Source: a virus. From it: a stretch of 64,000 nucleotides of DNA. Numbering within the stretch: the stretch's first letter is position 1; every line of letters begins with the position of its first letter. Both the position numbers and the translations under genes were made by a program. The notes beneath the pieces were generated by a model. That model ran no database searches. It was not told the DNA's origin and worked only from the letters and a program-made list of their open reading frames with translations. This document shows, piece by piece, positions 36,364-45,614 of this stretch. The DNA is taken from positions 62,001-126,000 of the IMG/VR virus record IMGVR_UViG_3300020442_000005, one strand, 5' to 3'.

Positions 36364-36708
36364 ATGAGTTTACCACTAAATGAATTAAAAGCTTTCGAAA
36401 GCGAGATTAAAAATAATTTTAATGAACTTACTGATGCAAGAAAGCTTTTACAAGATATATCTGACAAAGTTATCCAGGAAGCACAGACAGCCATCAACGC
36501 GGCAAACGATACAGCATCGTATGATGAAAAGATCGATAGTCTAGTTAAAGGTATTCAAGGAATCGTAAAAACAGTTCAGGACACCAAGAGGAGTGTTGAT
36601 AGCGCGTCAGAAAAACACAAATCAGATCTACAGCTTTTATCTAGATTGAAAACAAGATTCTCTGACACCGAGGAAATGGAAAAAAAAACGAGCACAACTC
36701 AAAAATAA
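36364..36708 (+). CDS. Small coiled-coil protein
   Basis: A 114-residue charged helical protein. I start it at 36364, with AAAGGAG 6 bases upstream, rather than at an ATG 60 bases earlier that lies next to the terminator U-tract. Heptad-like spacing (LNELKAFESEIKNNFNEL, then VKGIQGIVKTVQDTKRSV) suggests coiled coil over most of its length. I recognise no family. It follows the terminator, so its expression needs a separate start or read-through. A small scaffold or chaperone for the large virion proteins downstream is possible. Confidence 0.6.
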   Translation: MSLPLNELKAFESEIKNNFNELTDARKLLQDISDKVIQEAQTAINAANDTASYDEKIDSLVKGIQGIVKTVQDTKRSVDSASEKHKSDLQLLSRLKTRFSDTEEMEKKTSTTQK

Positions 36709-36809
36709 ACCATTGTCTAAATTAAGATCTCGAGAAAAACTTGGTCAAAGACCTATAAATGTTGCAAAATACCGAAGAAAAATTCAGTCATAGCATTTTT
36801 AACGTTGCG

Positions 36810-36819
36810 TATAATTAAT
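36810..36819 (+). promoter_or_regulatory. Candidate late promoter element ahead of gene at 36841
   Basis: TATAATTAAT lies 21 bases before the ATG at 36841 and is identical over 10 bases to the element at 47377-47386, which precedes the partial paralogue at 47405. AAAGGAG follows it. The gap 36709-36840 also contains TATAAAT at 36754-36760 and a short GGTC/GACC inverted repeat at 36742-36752. Confidence 0.55.
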
Positions 36820-36840
36820 AAAAGGAGAAGTTAAAAAGTT

Positions 36841-37761
36841 ATGGCTGGTATTTTAAACGACAAACAAAGAATAATGGATGTTCTTCTAACTACAAATGGC
36901 CGCCGGCAAATTGCTGATGGTACATTTGAAATTGAGTTTGCATCTTTTTCAGATCATGGCGTATTTTATAGAGCGGGTGATGGTAACGTTGCAGATGATG
37001 CCGGTTCAAGAATTATGTTTGAATCATATTCTTCTCCATCGGATACGGTAATACCAGAAATAAACTCGGCTGGAGCTATATCAATGGATATATTCTCCGG
37101 GAACAATCTTGTCGACGGTAAAATACATACAACAGACACTAGTTCCGGTACACCTGTTCCAAGATTTATTTCTGGATCGGCTAATGTGTTTAGCGCATCT
37201 GCAGATGTTTTGCAAAACGCTATTAATAGTTTTGATAATTTACAGATTATAGGAACAAAAAATAATTGGTCGAATCAAGATTTCTTTAAAACTGATAAAA
37301 GTCAAATTGAATTTGATCGTCCAGCTACAACCAACACGAGCTCAAAGTTTGTCGACGCAATGAGTCCTGTCTTTACTAATGACTCCTTTGCGTCTCTTCC
37401 TGCTTTCAAGTATTTAGCGCCAGTTTACGATGATCCATTTAGTACAAATGAATTGCCTTTGGCGGCTTATAGACGTATGAACAATTATCCTAGATTGACT
37501 TTTGAACAAGTAAAGTCTCAATATGAATATGCTCAAAAAGAGACAATAGAACTTTCATCAGACGATCCTTACTTAAATATTGTTTCACAAGTGTTTGAAA
37601 TGAACGTGGACAGCATAGGAAAATTGGCAATAGTGGATTACGGAACATATGTTGACGAAACCGGCGACGAATTAGGGTGTGTTTATCACTTGGGAAAGGT
37701 ATTTAGGGATTCGAACAATATTCCAAAGTTCGTAAAGGTTTTAACAATTATTTTTGAGTAA
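36841..37761 (+). CDS. Virion-type structural protein, paralogous N-terminus to gene at 47405
   Basis: A 306-residue protein with no assigned function. Its first 45 residues (IMDVLLTTNGRRQIADGTFEIEFASFSD) align with the start of the protein at 47405 (IIDAVLTDKGRELLA, then GTFKIVHYGFGDD), indicating a shared N-terminal domain, probably an assembly or docking unit. The rest is beta-rich with a C-terminal DYGTYVDETGDELGC segment. Similar N-termini occur, from memory, in structural proteins of distant T4-like marine phages. It opens the 15-kb block of large unassigned virion proteins; the next gene starts 4 bases after its stop. Confidence 0.6.
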   Translation: MAGILNDKQRIMDVLLTTNGRRQIADGTFEIEFASFSDHGVFYRAGDGNVADDAGSRIMFESYSSPSDTVIPEINSAGAISMDIFSGNNLVDGKIHTTDTSSGTPVPRFISGSANVFSASADVLQNAINSFDNLQIIGTKNNWSNQDFFKTDKSQIEFDRPATTNTSSKFVDAMSPVFTNDSFASLPAFKYLAPVYDDPFSTNELPLAAYRRMNNYPRLTFEQVKSQYEYAQKETIELSSDDPYLNIVSQVFEMNVDSIGKLAIVDYGTYVDETGDELGCVYHLGKVFRDSNNIPKFVKVLTIIFE

Positions 37762-37764
37762 AAT

Positions 37765-40215
37765 ATGAAGCTTTTTAAACAAAAAATAAGCAATGCAAAT
37801 GCGACTGCATTTGAAAACGTTCAGGCAGATATTAAACAAAAAAACGTTTCATCGGTGCTCACAAGAGGAGAACAGCAGTTTGAAGTTGAAATTGAAGCAA
37901 ACATGGCTGAGCTTATTAATAATCAAATAAATGGCATTGAAATAGTAACTAAACCAAAAGAATCAATTATCCAAAACCCTGAAACTATAAAAGATTTCAA
38001 TAAATCACTTAAAGGCTATAAGAGAAGCATGTCGTCGTCACCTCAGTCGGTATTCACGGTCGACCCGAAAGAATTATTGCCTCATGGTGACTTGGGCGAT
38101 CTGGGAAGTAGTATGATATCACCCGCCGGCGAAAATCAAGTAGTGAAAGACAATGTTCTAGAATCTCAAATGACTTTTCTAGAAAGACCTATTTCTGCAC
38201 TCAGGCCAGCTGGAAACGTAAACGTCAATGACATCGTCGATAACTTAATTAACTTTGATCGAGGCACAGAACCTTTAGCAAACACAAAATCGCTCGCTTC
38301 TCCAATAATGAGTCCGTTCAAAAATCTAAACTTAAATAAGCCTACAATTAAATCCGAAACAGAAAGTTTTGTGCCAAAAGTCACAAAGAAAAAAATAACT
38401 GTGACCGCACCCATGGGTTTTGTACCGGAGGTACGCTTAAAAAACCCTTCAGGCCGCTCTTTAGGAAACGTGAAGAAAAATGCAAAATTAGTTAAAACAA
38501 ATGCAGGACGTTCTTCATATGTAAAAAACTATAATTATTTTTCAACACTTGCAAAAGAACGAAAAATATTTACTATTTCATTTAGTCACAAAGATAACAT
38601 AGATTATTTGCATATAAACTCGACACATAACGGTATGATAGATAGCTATAGAGTGCTAGCACGTAGCTTATCACGTACACCCGAAATCGACTCGAACTAT
38701 GATCTTGGAGTGTTTAGTAAAGGTCAATCAAAGGCAATAAATCTTACTAATGCGCCGTTTGATTTTTCAAAAAAAATCATGTTTCATATTATTCCAATTA
38801 TAGACGGAATTGAAATATGCCATTCTCAAACAGCCGTGAATGAGGGTTTTTTCGATGAATATAACACTACAGCGTGCGGCATGCAGTTTAACTCAGAGGC
38901 AGTAAGATTCTATATAGCAAACATCCCATGCGACGCTACACAGATATTTGCCGTACGAACTAACACGCTCTCCGGGCAAACCCAAAGATTATCAAATTTA
39001 AATATTGACATGTCAGGCGGCGTAAGAAAAACTAGTGAAAACAAAACCAATGATATAGTATTAACGTATGATGATTCAAGAATTTCGGATATTAACACAG
39101 TGTATGCTTACGATTTCTTTGCAGTCAACCGCTATGGAATTGAAAAACACTTGTTTCAAAAAACAGTGCGTACATATGAGAAAGATTTAAATGGCCACGT
39201 TTTTAAATTAGCTGAAATGTCTCAGAATCGAAATGGAACGCCAAAATTTAAAGTTTCCTTGACGTATCCAAATCCTTTTATACCAAAGGACATTAATTAT
39301 TCTCTCAGTAATCCATCTGATGATTTTTACGAAGCATGCAGAAACAATAAGCGAGTTTGTACATTAAAAATCACTAGACATTCTTCAATGGGCGTTTCGG
39401 AAAATTTTGGAATTTACGTTTTGAACCCGGGTGAGTTAAATACTCTTGAAGCAAATATTGACAAGTATGGTAATTTTGAAGCAGAATTTGAAATAGATAC
39501 AGCATTTTTGCAAAACGCTGGCGTGGCATCTTCAACAAGCAGCACACAGAATTACTATTACGAGTTTCGAATGGGTAGTTATTTACTGGCCAACGAACTA
39601 TCATTTTTAGAAGAGCCATTAAAACTTGAAGTACCAAATGAATTTACCGATGGAAAAACCGGTTACAGCTTTCATCCATACGTTTACAACTCACCATCTA
39701 GAAAAGATTATGGCCTGTTGGGAAATATTACATCTTCTCGTAATTTCTTATATGAAGAGTCTTTAAACTCGAAAACAAAAGTCTTTGTACAAAATGCAGA
39801 ACCAAAATATAAAGGCAATAAAAGTGGTAAATTTAGAGCCAGTCTGGAAAGAGTGGGCACGAATGATCACTGTATAGTGTTACAGATGAGAATCGATGAA
39901 AATCTTATAAGGCTAGCTGATCATTTTGAGCTTTTAGTTGGAGACTCAACAACTGGTGAGTTTCGATCGCTAGGAAAAAACAAGTTAGTTAATTCTCAAT
40001 TTTACTACATCGATGCATCAAGTGCCGATCTTGCATGTAATAAACTAAAATACAAATTAATTGCTAGATCGATGGGATTTGAAAATATTACTTCTTTTGA
40101 GACAGACCTTATAGATATTTCGTCGACCAATGTTTTGAAAAGACGCGATGAGAGGGCAACACTTGGCGCGATTGGCCTTAATAGACAAGATAAGTTTAGA
40201 GGTATTATAAGATGA
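37765..40215 (+). CDS. Large structural protein of unknown function (816 residues)
   Basis: An 816-residue protein. The N-terminal ~250 residues look flexible (Ser/Asn/Lys-rich, containing a basic run around residues 205-255), and residues about 265-810 contain repeated beta-sandwich-like sections (FTISFSHKDNIDYLHIN, IPIIDGIEICHSQ, YAYDFFAVNRYGIE, CIVLQMRIDENLI), reminiscent of fibronectin III-type repeats though not clearly matching. No catalytic motif is evident. It overlaps the next gene by 4 bases (ATGA). Probably part of a multi-protein virion assembly with its neighbours. Confidence 0.5.
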   Translation: MKLFKQKISNANATAFENVQADIKQKNVSSVLTRGEQQFEVEIEANMAELINNQINGIEIVTKPKESIIQNPETIKDFNKSLKGYKRSMSSSPQSVFTVDPKELLPHGDLGDLGSSMISPAGENQVVKDNVLESQMTFLERPISALRPAGNVNVNDIVDNLINFDRGTEPLANTKSLASPIMSPFKNLNLNKPTIKSETESFVPKVTKKKITVTAPMGFVPEVRLKNPSGRSLGNVKKNAKLVKTNAGRSSYVKNYNYFSTLAKERKIFTISFSHKDNIDYLHINSTHNGMIDSYRVLARSLSRTPEIDSNYDLGVFSKGQSKAINLTNAPFDFSKKIMFHIIPIIDGIEICHSQTAVNEGFFDEYNTTACGMQFNSEAVRFYIANIPCDATQIFAVRTNTLSGQTQRLSNLNIDMSGGVRKTSENKTNDIVLTYDDSRISDINTVYAYDFFAVNRYGIEKHLFQKTVRTYEKDLNGHVFKLAEMSQNRNGTPKFKVSLTYPNPFIPKDINYSLSNPSDDFYEACRNNKRVCTLKITRHSSMGVSENFGIYVLNPGELNTLEANIDKYGNFEAEFEIDTAFLQNAGVASSTSSTQNYYYEFRMGSYLLANELSFLEEPLKLEVPNEFTDGKTGYSFHPYVYNSPSRKDYGLLGNITSSRNFLYEESLNSKTKVFVQNAEPKYKGNKSGKFRASLERVGTNDHCIVLQMRIDENLIRLADHFELLVGDSTTGEFRSLGKNKLVNSQFYYIDASSADLACNKLKYKLIARSMGFENITSFETDLIDISSTNVLKRRDERATLGAIGLNRQDKFRGIIR

Positions 40216-43200
40216 ATGTGTTCGGAAACAACAACGCCGGCCCAAACGGTCAATTTGGCAATCAGGCATCTGGTGGTCCTCCAAGACCGTCTACTTTAGC
40301 CCCAACAAATCCAGCTATATCACTAGGTGTGGCTGTTAACAGCGCAAACGCCGAATCCACTCCGACTTCAGATGTAGGCGATAATGATCCCACCGGGTGG
40401 CTTGGCTGGATAAACGCCCTTGACCATGCAGAAAACAACCTAGGTTTAAGCGATGTAAACGCACGAACTGGCAACGCATGGGCGCAACAGTTTCCAGATA
40501 ACCCAAAAGGATTTCAGGACAAATATTATTTCTTTGCTGTTAGTAACCCAAGCTTCACTGTGGCATATATTTCAGATTCGGCGAATGCTGCAACTCCGCA
40601 ATTTTCGTTGAATAACACGAGCATAATGCAAATTGTGTATCGAGCAGACTCTTCGATTACGAATATTCAGACCGGTGAATCAAGTACAGATACCGGGAGC
40701 AACAGCAACAACGATGCCACCGAAGCATCCGAAGGGAATACAACCACTCCTGAGACGTTGAGTTCGGAGTCAAGAGAGCCAAATGGCTCTGTACGCGACA
40801 GAACCTCTAGAGAAATCTATCGTGAAGACTTCAACGAGATCGATCCAACTAGATTAGTCTCGATTACTTCAGAGGGATTAAATAACTTTGTTTCTTCTGA
40901 TAATGTTAGATTTGACTTAAATTCGTCAAATGTATTTGCAGACTCACTTGAGGCTAACGATGCATCAAGTTCCCTAATCACTGATTCTTATAGCCCTATC
41001 GAGAAAGAGGGCATATCTGTAAACAGGCCAAAAATATTGGCAGCCTCTGATTATGACTTAATTGGGGACCAGGAAAGTAAATCTGTTCTCGCCTCGAGTT
41101 TAAATTACAGTATTGGGCAGCATCGGGCTTTGACAAATTTTTACAATAATATCTTGTTTCCAGAAATTAATTTACTTACTGATCTTGAAGATGCTTACGA
41201 ATTAAAAAAGAATCGACTATTAAAATCAATCGAATTTATTAAAGAAATAGATCAATATAAAGCTAGCTTTATTAATACTGTCACTGATTTTGATTCATAT
41301 GGGCTTCAAACCTTGGGTTTCACTCCGGGTTTAAACGCAACGGTAGCAATAAGACAGGCCTTTTATGACTTATCGGCATATATTGAGATCGGCGGATATT
41401 TTCTTGCAAATAGCTTAAACGGAGTATACGAGACTCCAACTGGACTTTCCTCAAATGAGGGTTATAGTCCGAGAATTATAGACAACGATTTTGACGGTTC
41501 GTATCGAATGCAAACCTCGACGTCTTGGATCCACTCTGCAACTGGTATATTACATGATAACTTTGGCTTATATCAAAAGCAATTTGCAAATCGCGACAGT
41601 TATGGAGACTACAAGATATACAGTAACATTTCTGGTTTCAACAGTCAGAGGTTTATGAGCGACCCCAACTTCCGGTCAACTAAATTTTATGACGCAATTG
41701 AGCAGGATTGGACGGACCTTTTAGACTATACGGCAGAGCAATTTCGGGACTCTCCCTCTGCCATGGCAGCGCATTTCGCCCAGGGTCTTTACGTCAACAT
41801 GTTTAAATCGTATGTGGTTAACACAAATTCATTGGCCAATGCGCCTGACCTGGGAGAAGAATATTTTAGCGAAGAAACCTTATTGTTGCAAATTTTAGGC
41901 GACGCAATTGATGTAAAAAATGATGTAAAATCTTTGACAGAGCTTGATAATACAAAAAAACTTGCGCAGTTATTGCGATATAACCAGGATGGAAAAACAA
42001 TATATCCGTTCGAAAGGCCAAACGCAAATTTTTCTGGAGACACATCAGATTCTGTTTCTGGAATAGAACAGTGGTTTGACGCAAATATTGGAAATATTAT
42101 AGAAGGTCGTGAAACTGATTTTCGAGGGTTGGATAACTTTTCAAAGCTTTTTAATGACATAATTAATAAAACTGAGAACAAGTTAAACTCGGTTGTTCTT
42201 CGTGGTCACGGGCAAATTATTTTTAATGAAATTGTAAGGGTCCTTAAAAAAGTGTATGACGGTACACTTGATGACTTAAAACATCATCAACCTGGGTTAA
42301 GTAATATTTCTGCAGCGTGCAAATACGTGTTTAGCGACTACAGCCCGGCAGCACCAAGCTATCGAGTGGAAGACGTACTAGAGAGTGTCAATTTCGAAGT
42401 GATGGAAGCAATAGATGAGGGTCTTGTAATAGTAAATGAGTCACGAGAAGTAGAGAAAGTTAACAACATTATTCTCAAAGATACGGTTCAAAATGGCCTA
42501 CAGACGGTACAGGAGACTATGGCCTATGGTCAATCAGTTCAAGAAGATTTTAATTATTATGTTCAAAGCTATGTTGACGGGCCTGGCGGATACATGGCCG
42601 GTGAACCGCAAAATGGCGAAGAATTTGTCGATACAGACAGCTTCTTTGAAGGTTTGTATACTGGAATGGACGTGGAAGGATTTTCACACGGATTCGGCTA
42701 TGGGGCACAGGACGCGGGAGTAGATTTAGCTTCGCAGTTTAATGCTATCGGAGAGCCTGCTTATACTTCGGCTGGAGGAGGGTCTCACTTAACTAACCCA
42801 GCAAACAGCGGAAACGGCCTAATGGGGCAACAGCTAACAACACCGGTGCAAGTCAATTCAATGAGACCAAACATGTATGGAATGATGAATACTGACGCTG
42901 GTGGTGGTGAGTACGCGTTTGTTGGGCAATTTTACGGAGACGACGGACAGCAACTCCCCTATAATGAAATAGCCGAACAAGGTCTTATCGATGCAGAAAT
43001 GTCGGCTGGAATATTGGCGAGAAAGGAAGAAGTGTTTCGAAAGCTTCTTTTCTTTATTGAGATGTTTGCAAGTGTTGTCGATGAGTCACAAGATATATTT
43101 TGGAATCTTGCATATAACTCGGTTCAAGCCCAGCTCGAGTTACACCCTTCAGCACCAGGACACGGTACTGACCATCGTCGATATCATCAGTATAATCAGA

Positions 43201-45614
43201 TTATGAGTAAATCGTATCCTTACAATAACTTTGATAGCAGTGTAGGTTTATACAGTCACATGCTCATGATGATAAACAGCTTTTGTGCCGAGGTAGAAAA
43301 AAACATCGCTTATGATATTGCGGTTAGTGCAAACGAATATGGAATTACAAAAAGAACTCCAGGTGAATATTCAGACGCAACCGCGGTCGGCGTACTTGGA
43401 ACTATTTTTAATAATACAAACATAGGACTTATTTATGGCCGATCAACTGATGCTCAATTCTTAGACGACAACGATGCAGAATCCTTGTTTCTTGCCGGGC
43501 ACAAATCTTCTAAAGGAGACGATCCGGAAGGCCAAGCTTTAACGCATGTTTATATGCGCGCGCTAATAATGGAGATTACAGGTCAGGCATGCAAGGCTTT
43601 CAAAAACAATATTCGCATTGGAACTAAAAGGCTAGTTGGGTTATCTCCGCAACCAAACGACTCTGCAACAACGAATGATACATATGTAACTGTTAACACA
43701 AGCATTGACAGAATTATGCTTGAGGCAGAGGTTGCAAAACTTTTCCTGCCTATAGTTGACAATGTAGATCCAAAAAAAGGTCCGGTGCGGTGGCAAATAA
43801 ATTACGGTGACTGGAGCTCAGCTGGTATCGAGCTTGAGAATCAAACGTTTGTTGAAAGATTTGTTATTTCACGTGGGGTTGAAAAAACTCTTGCAGGTGA
43901 ATTCAGCATGGACGTCGAAGTAGAAGGTGTCGTAGTGCCAGCCGGTGACGTTAACGCCTTTTTAGAATCTACCGAACAAACGGGAGGATACACGTTTAAC
44001 ACCTTCGAAGCCAGACAAAATTTTATTGCGGAAACACAAGCCCAGGTACAAAGCCTAGAAGCCTCAGTAAGAGCATATTTTGGATTTTTGCTTGACAAGG
44101 ATGAAATTGTTCCCTATAATTTTATCGATAACACTGAGTTACCTATTAGCTCTTTTGCTTCCTCTCCTCAACGTGGCGCTTTGTCGACAACAATAAAGGC
44201 ATGTATATTTCACCGGGAAGATACACGAAGGCTAATGGAATACCTAAAGTCAGTATCTAGACACTATAGTCAAGCTCAAGCAAACATGGAAGGATTAGTC
44301 AAAGATCCAAACGGCGCTGAACTTTTTGATGCCGCCACATTACCGGGTATAGAAGCTAACGAAATTATAAAATACTCATCTTTAAGACAAACGTTTTTAA
44401 GATCGTTTTTAGCATCTGAAGAATCAGGCATACGATCTAATGCATATGCTCCGTCCTCAAATTTTGGGCCAGTATCCAGAAACATGGCGTCCGACGATAC
44501 ATCACTCGTCTTAAATATTAGTAGTTTAATAAATAACATGCTTCTCGATGCATCGCTTATATCTACAACAGACGAAGATTTGCAAGTGTTTTTAGGGACC
44601 GGTGCAAATAATACCAACTATGGTTCTGAAAATGCAAATTTGACAAATCGAACGCGAGATGCACATAGTTTAAAATTTGGTAGAATAATCGCAGTAGGTA
44701 TACCGGCAGGATATATTGATGCAAATAAATCGACGACGTCGCTTGATATACTAAATAGACTAGTGTGGCTCGAGCAAGAGTTCGAACCTTTAAACGGCAA
44801 ATCTTTAAATTCGCTTTGGCGTTGTTATTGGCCAGCATTATTTATTAATCGAGCCGAACTTATACAAAGGCTTTCCAAAGAAACAAATTGGCAAAGCTTA
44901 AAAGATAGTTTAGTATATGGTACAATCGACAAGGATACTGGTCTGTATGTTGTAAAAGATTATCAAACAATTTCTGAATATATTAACGAAAATATTTTAA
45001 ACTCACCAAAAATGAATATACCTACAGACGAAAATGATAATGTAATAACTAGTATGCCAACAGCTGATCATATAATTTTCAACCACGTGTTGGATGCTTT
45101 ACTTAAACTCTATTTAGATTTTTATGCTGGATTAAATTTTGCTGAATCTTCTTTTTCTGTAAATCTACAATCAAATATTTTGTACGTTGATCAAAAATGT
45201 ATTGACAACATCGATTTACTACTTAGAGAGTGTGGAATAGAATCTCAAGAAAATATATTAGATGAGAATAAAATACGTTCATTTAAGGATTTTTACTATA
45301 GGCAAACAATTGATTCGGACAGTGAAGTCGCATATGACAAATATGCGAAGTTTGTGTCAATTACTCAGTCCAGATTGTTCTCGGCCGATCAAATGACGAC
45401 GATGGCTTTAGTACCAAACATATTTGATAGAACCTTTTGTTTTTGGAGCCATATGTCTCAGGTATCAGAAAACATTGCAACCGAGACAAATAACATTGAA
45501 TTGTCCTTCTACGATATATCTGATGACGGTACCGTTGATGAGACTGGTAATTCTCAAAACTCAATGCATAATGACTTTAATTCTCAGGTTACTTTCAGGA
45601 GTTATTCATCATGA
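40212..45614 (+). CDS. Giant structural protein of unknown function (1800 residues)
   Basis: An 1800-residue chain, the second longest here. It starts with a Gly/Asn/Pro-rich, disordered-looking 100 residues, then a Ser/Thr/Glu-rich stretch (residues about 155-200), and then is largely helical with aromatic positions to the end; the middle has a Gly/Met-rich insert (residues about 850-920). It lacks the regular repeats of a tape-measure protein and has no transmembrane region. Nothing in it matches a family I know. Large size, one long continuous frame and position between structural genes argue for a virion protein, possibly a core of a tail or neck substructure or an ejected internal protein. 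It overlaps the next gene by 4 bases. Confidence 0.45.
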   Translation: MNVFGNNNAGPNGQFGNQASGGPPRPSTLAPTNPAISLGVAVNSANAESTPTSDVGDNDPTGWLGWINALDHAENNLGLSDVNARTGNAWAQQFPDNPKGFQDKYYFFAVSNPSFTVAYISDSANAATPQFSLNNTSIMQIVYRADSSITNIQTGESSTDTGSNSNNDATEASEGNTTTPETLSSESREPNGSVRDRTSREIYREDFNEIDPTRLVSITSEGLNNFVSSDNVRFDLNSSNVFADSLEANDASSSLITDSYSPIEKEGISVNRPKILAASDYDLIGDQESKSVLASSLNYSIGQHRALTNFYNNILFPEINLLTDLEDAYELKKNRLLKSIEFIKEIDQYKASFINTVTDFDSYGLQTLGFTPGLNATVAIRQAFYDLSAYIEIGGYFLANSLNGVYETPTGLSSNEGYSPRIIDNDFDGSYRMQTSTSWIHSATGILHDNFGLYQKQFANRDSYGDYKIYSNISGFNSQRFMSDPNFRSTKFYDAIEQDWTDLLDYTAEQFRDSPSAMAAHFAQGLYVNMFKSYVVNTNSLANAPDLGEEYFSEETLLLQILGDAIDVKNDVKSLTELDNTKKLAQLLRYNQDGKTIYPFERPNANFSGDTSDSVSGIEQWFDANIGNIIEGRETDFRGLDNFSKLFNDIINKTENKLNSVVLRGHGQIIFNEIVRVLKKVYDGTLDDLKHHQPGLSNISAACKYVFSDYSPAAPSYRVEDVLESVNFEVMEAIDEGLVIVNESREVEKVNNIILKDTVQNGLQTVQETMAYGQSVQEDFNYYVQSYVDGPGGYMAGEPQNGEEFVDTDSFFEGLYTGMDVEGFSHGFGYGAQDAGVDLASQFNAIGEPAYTSAGGGSHLTNPANSGNGLMGQQLTTPVQVNSMRPNMYGMMNTDAGGGEYAFVGQFYGDDGQQLPYNEIAEQGLIDAEMSAGILARKEEVFRKLLFFIEMFASVVDESQDIFWNLAYNSVQAQLELHPSAPGHGTDHRRYHQYNQIMSKSYPYNNFDSSVGLYSHMLMMINSFCAEVEKNIAYDIAVSANEYGITKRTPGEYSDATAVGVLGTIFNNTNIGLIYGRSTDAQFLDDNDAESLFLAGHKSSKGDDPEGQALTHVYMRALIMEITGQACKAFKNNIRIGTKRLVGLSPQPNDSATTNDTYVTVNTSIDRIMLEAEVAKLFLPIVDNVDPKKGPVRWQINYGDWSSAGIELENQTFVERFVISRGVEKTLAGEFSMDVEVEGVVVPAGDVNAFLESTEQTGGYTFNTFEARQNFIAETQAQVQSLEASVRAYFGFLLDKDEIVPYNFIDNTELPISSFASSPQRGALSTTIKACIFHREDTRRLMEYLKSVSRHYSQAQANMEGLVKDPNGAELFDAATLPGIEANEIIKYSSLRQTFLRSFLASEESGIRSNAYAPSSNFGPVSRNMASDDTSLVLNISSLINNMLLDASLISTTDEDLQVFLGTGANNTNYGSENANLTNRTRDAHSLKFGRIIAVGIPAGYIDANKSTTSLDILNRLVWLEQEFEPLNGKSLNSLWRCYWPALFINRAELIQRLSKETNWQSLKDSLVYGTIDKDTGLYVVKDYQTISEYINENILNSPKMNIPTDENDNVITSMPTADHIIFNHVLDALLKLYLDFYAGLNFAESSFSVNLQSNILYVDQKCIDNIDLLLRECGIESQENILDENKIRSFKDFYYRQTIDSDSEVAYDKYAKFVSITQSRLFSADQMTTMALVPNIFDRTFCFWSHMSQVSENIATETNNIELSFYDISDDGTVDETGNSQNSMHNDFNSQVTFRSYSS

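Noticed and set aside
36754-36760. TATAAAT as the promoter for the gene at 36841
   Set aside because: TATAATTAAT at 36810 is better placed and is repeated exactly ahead of the paralogous gene.
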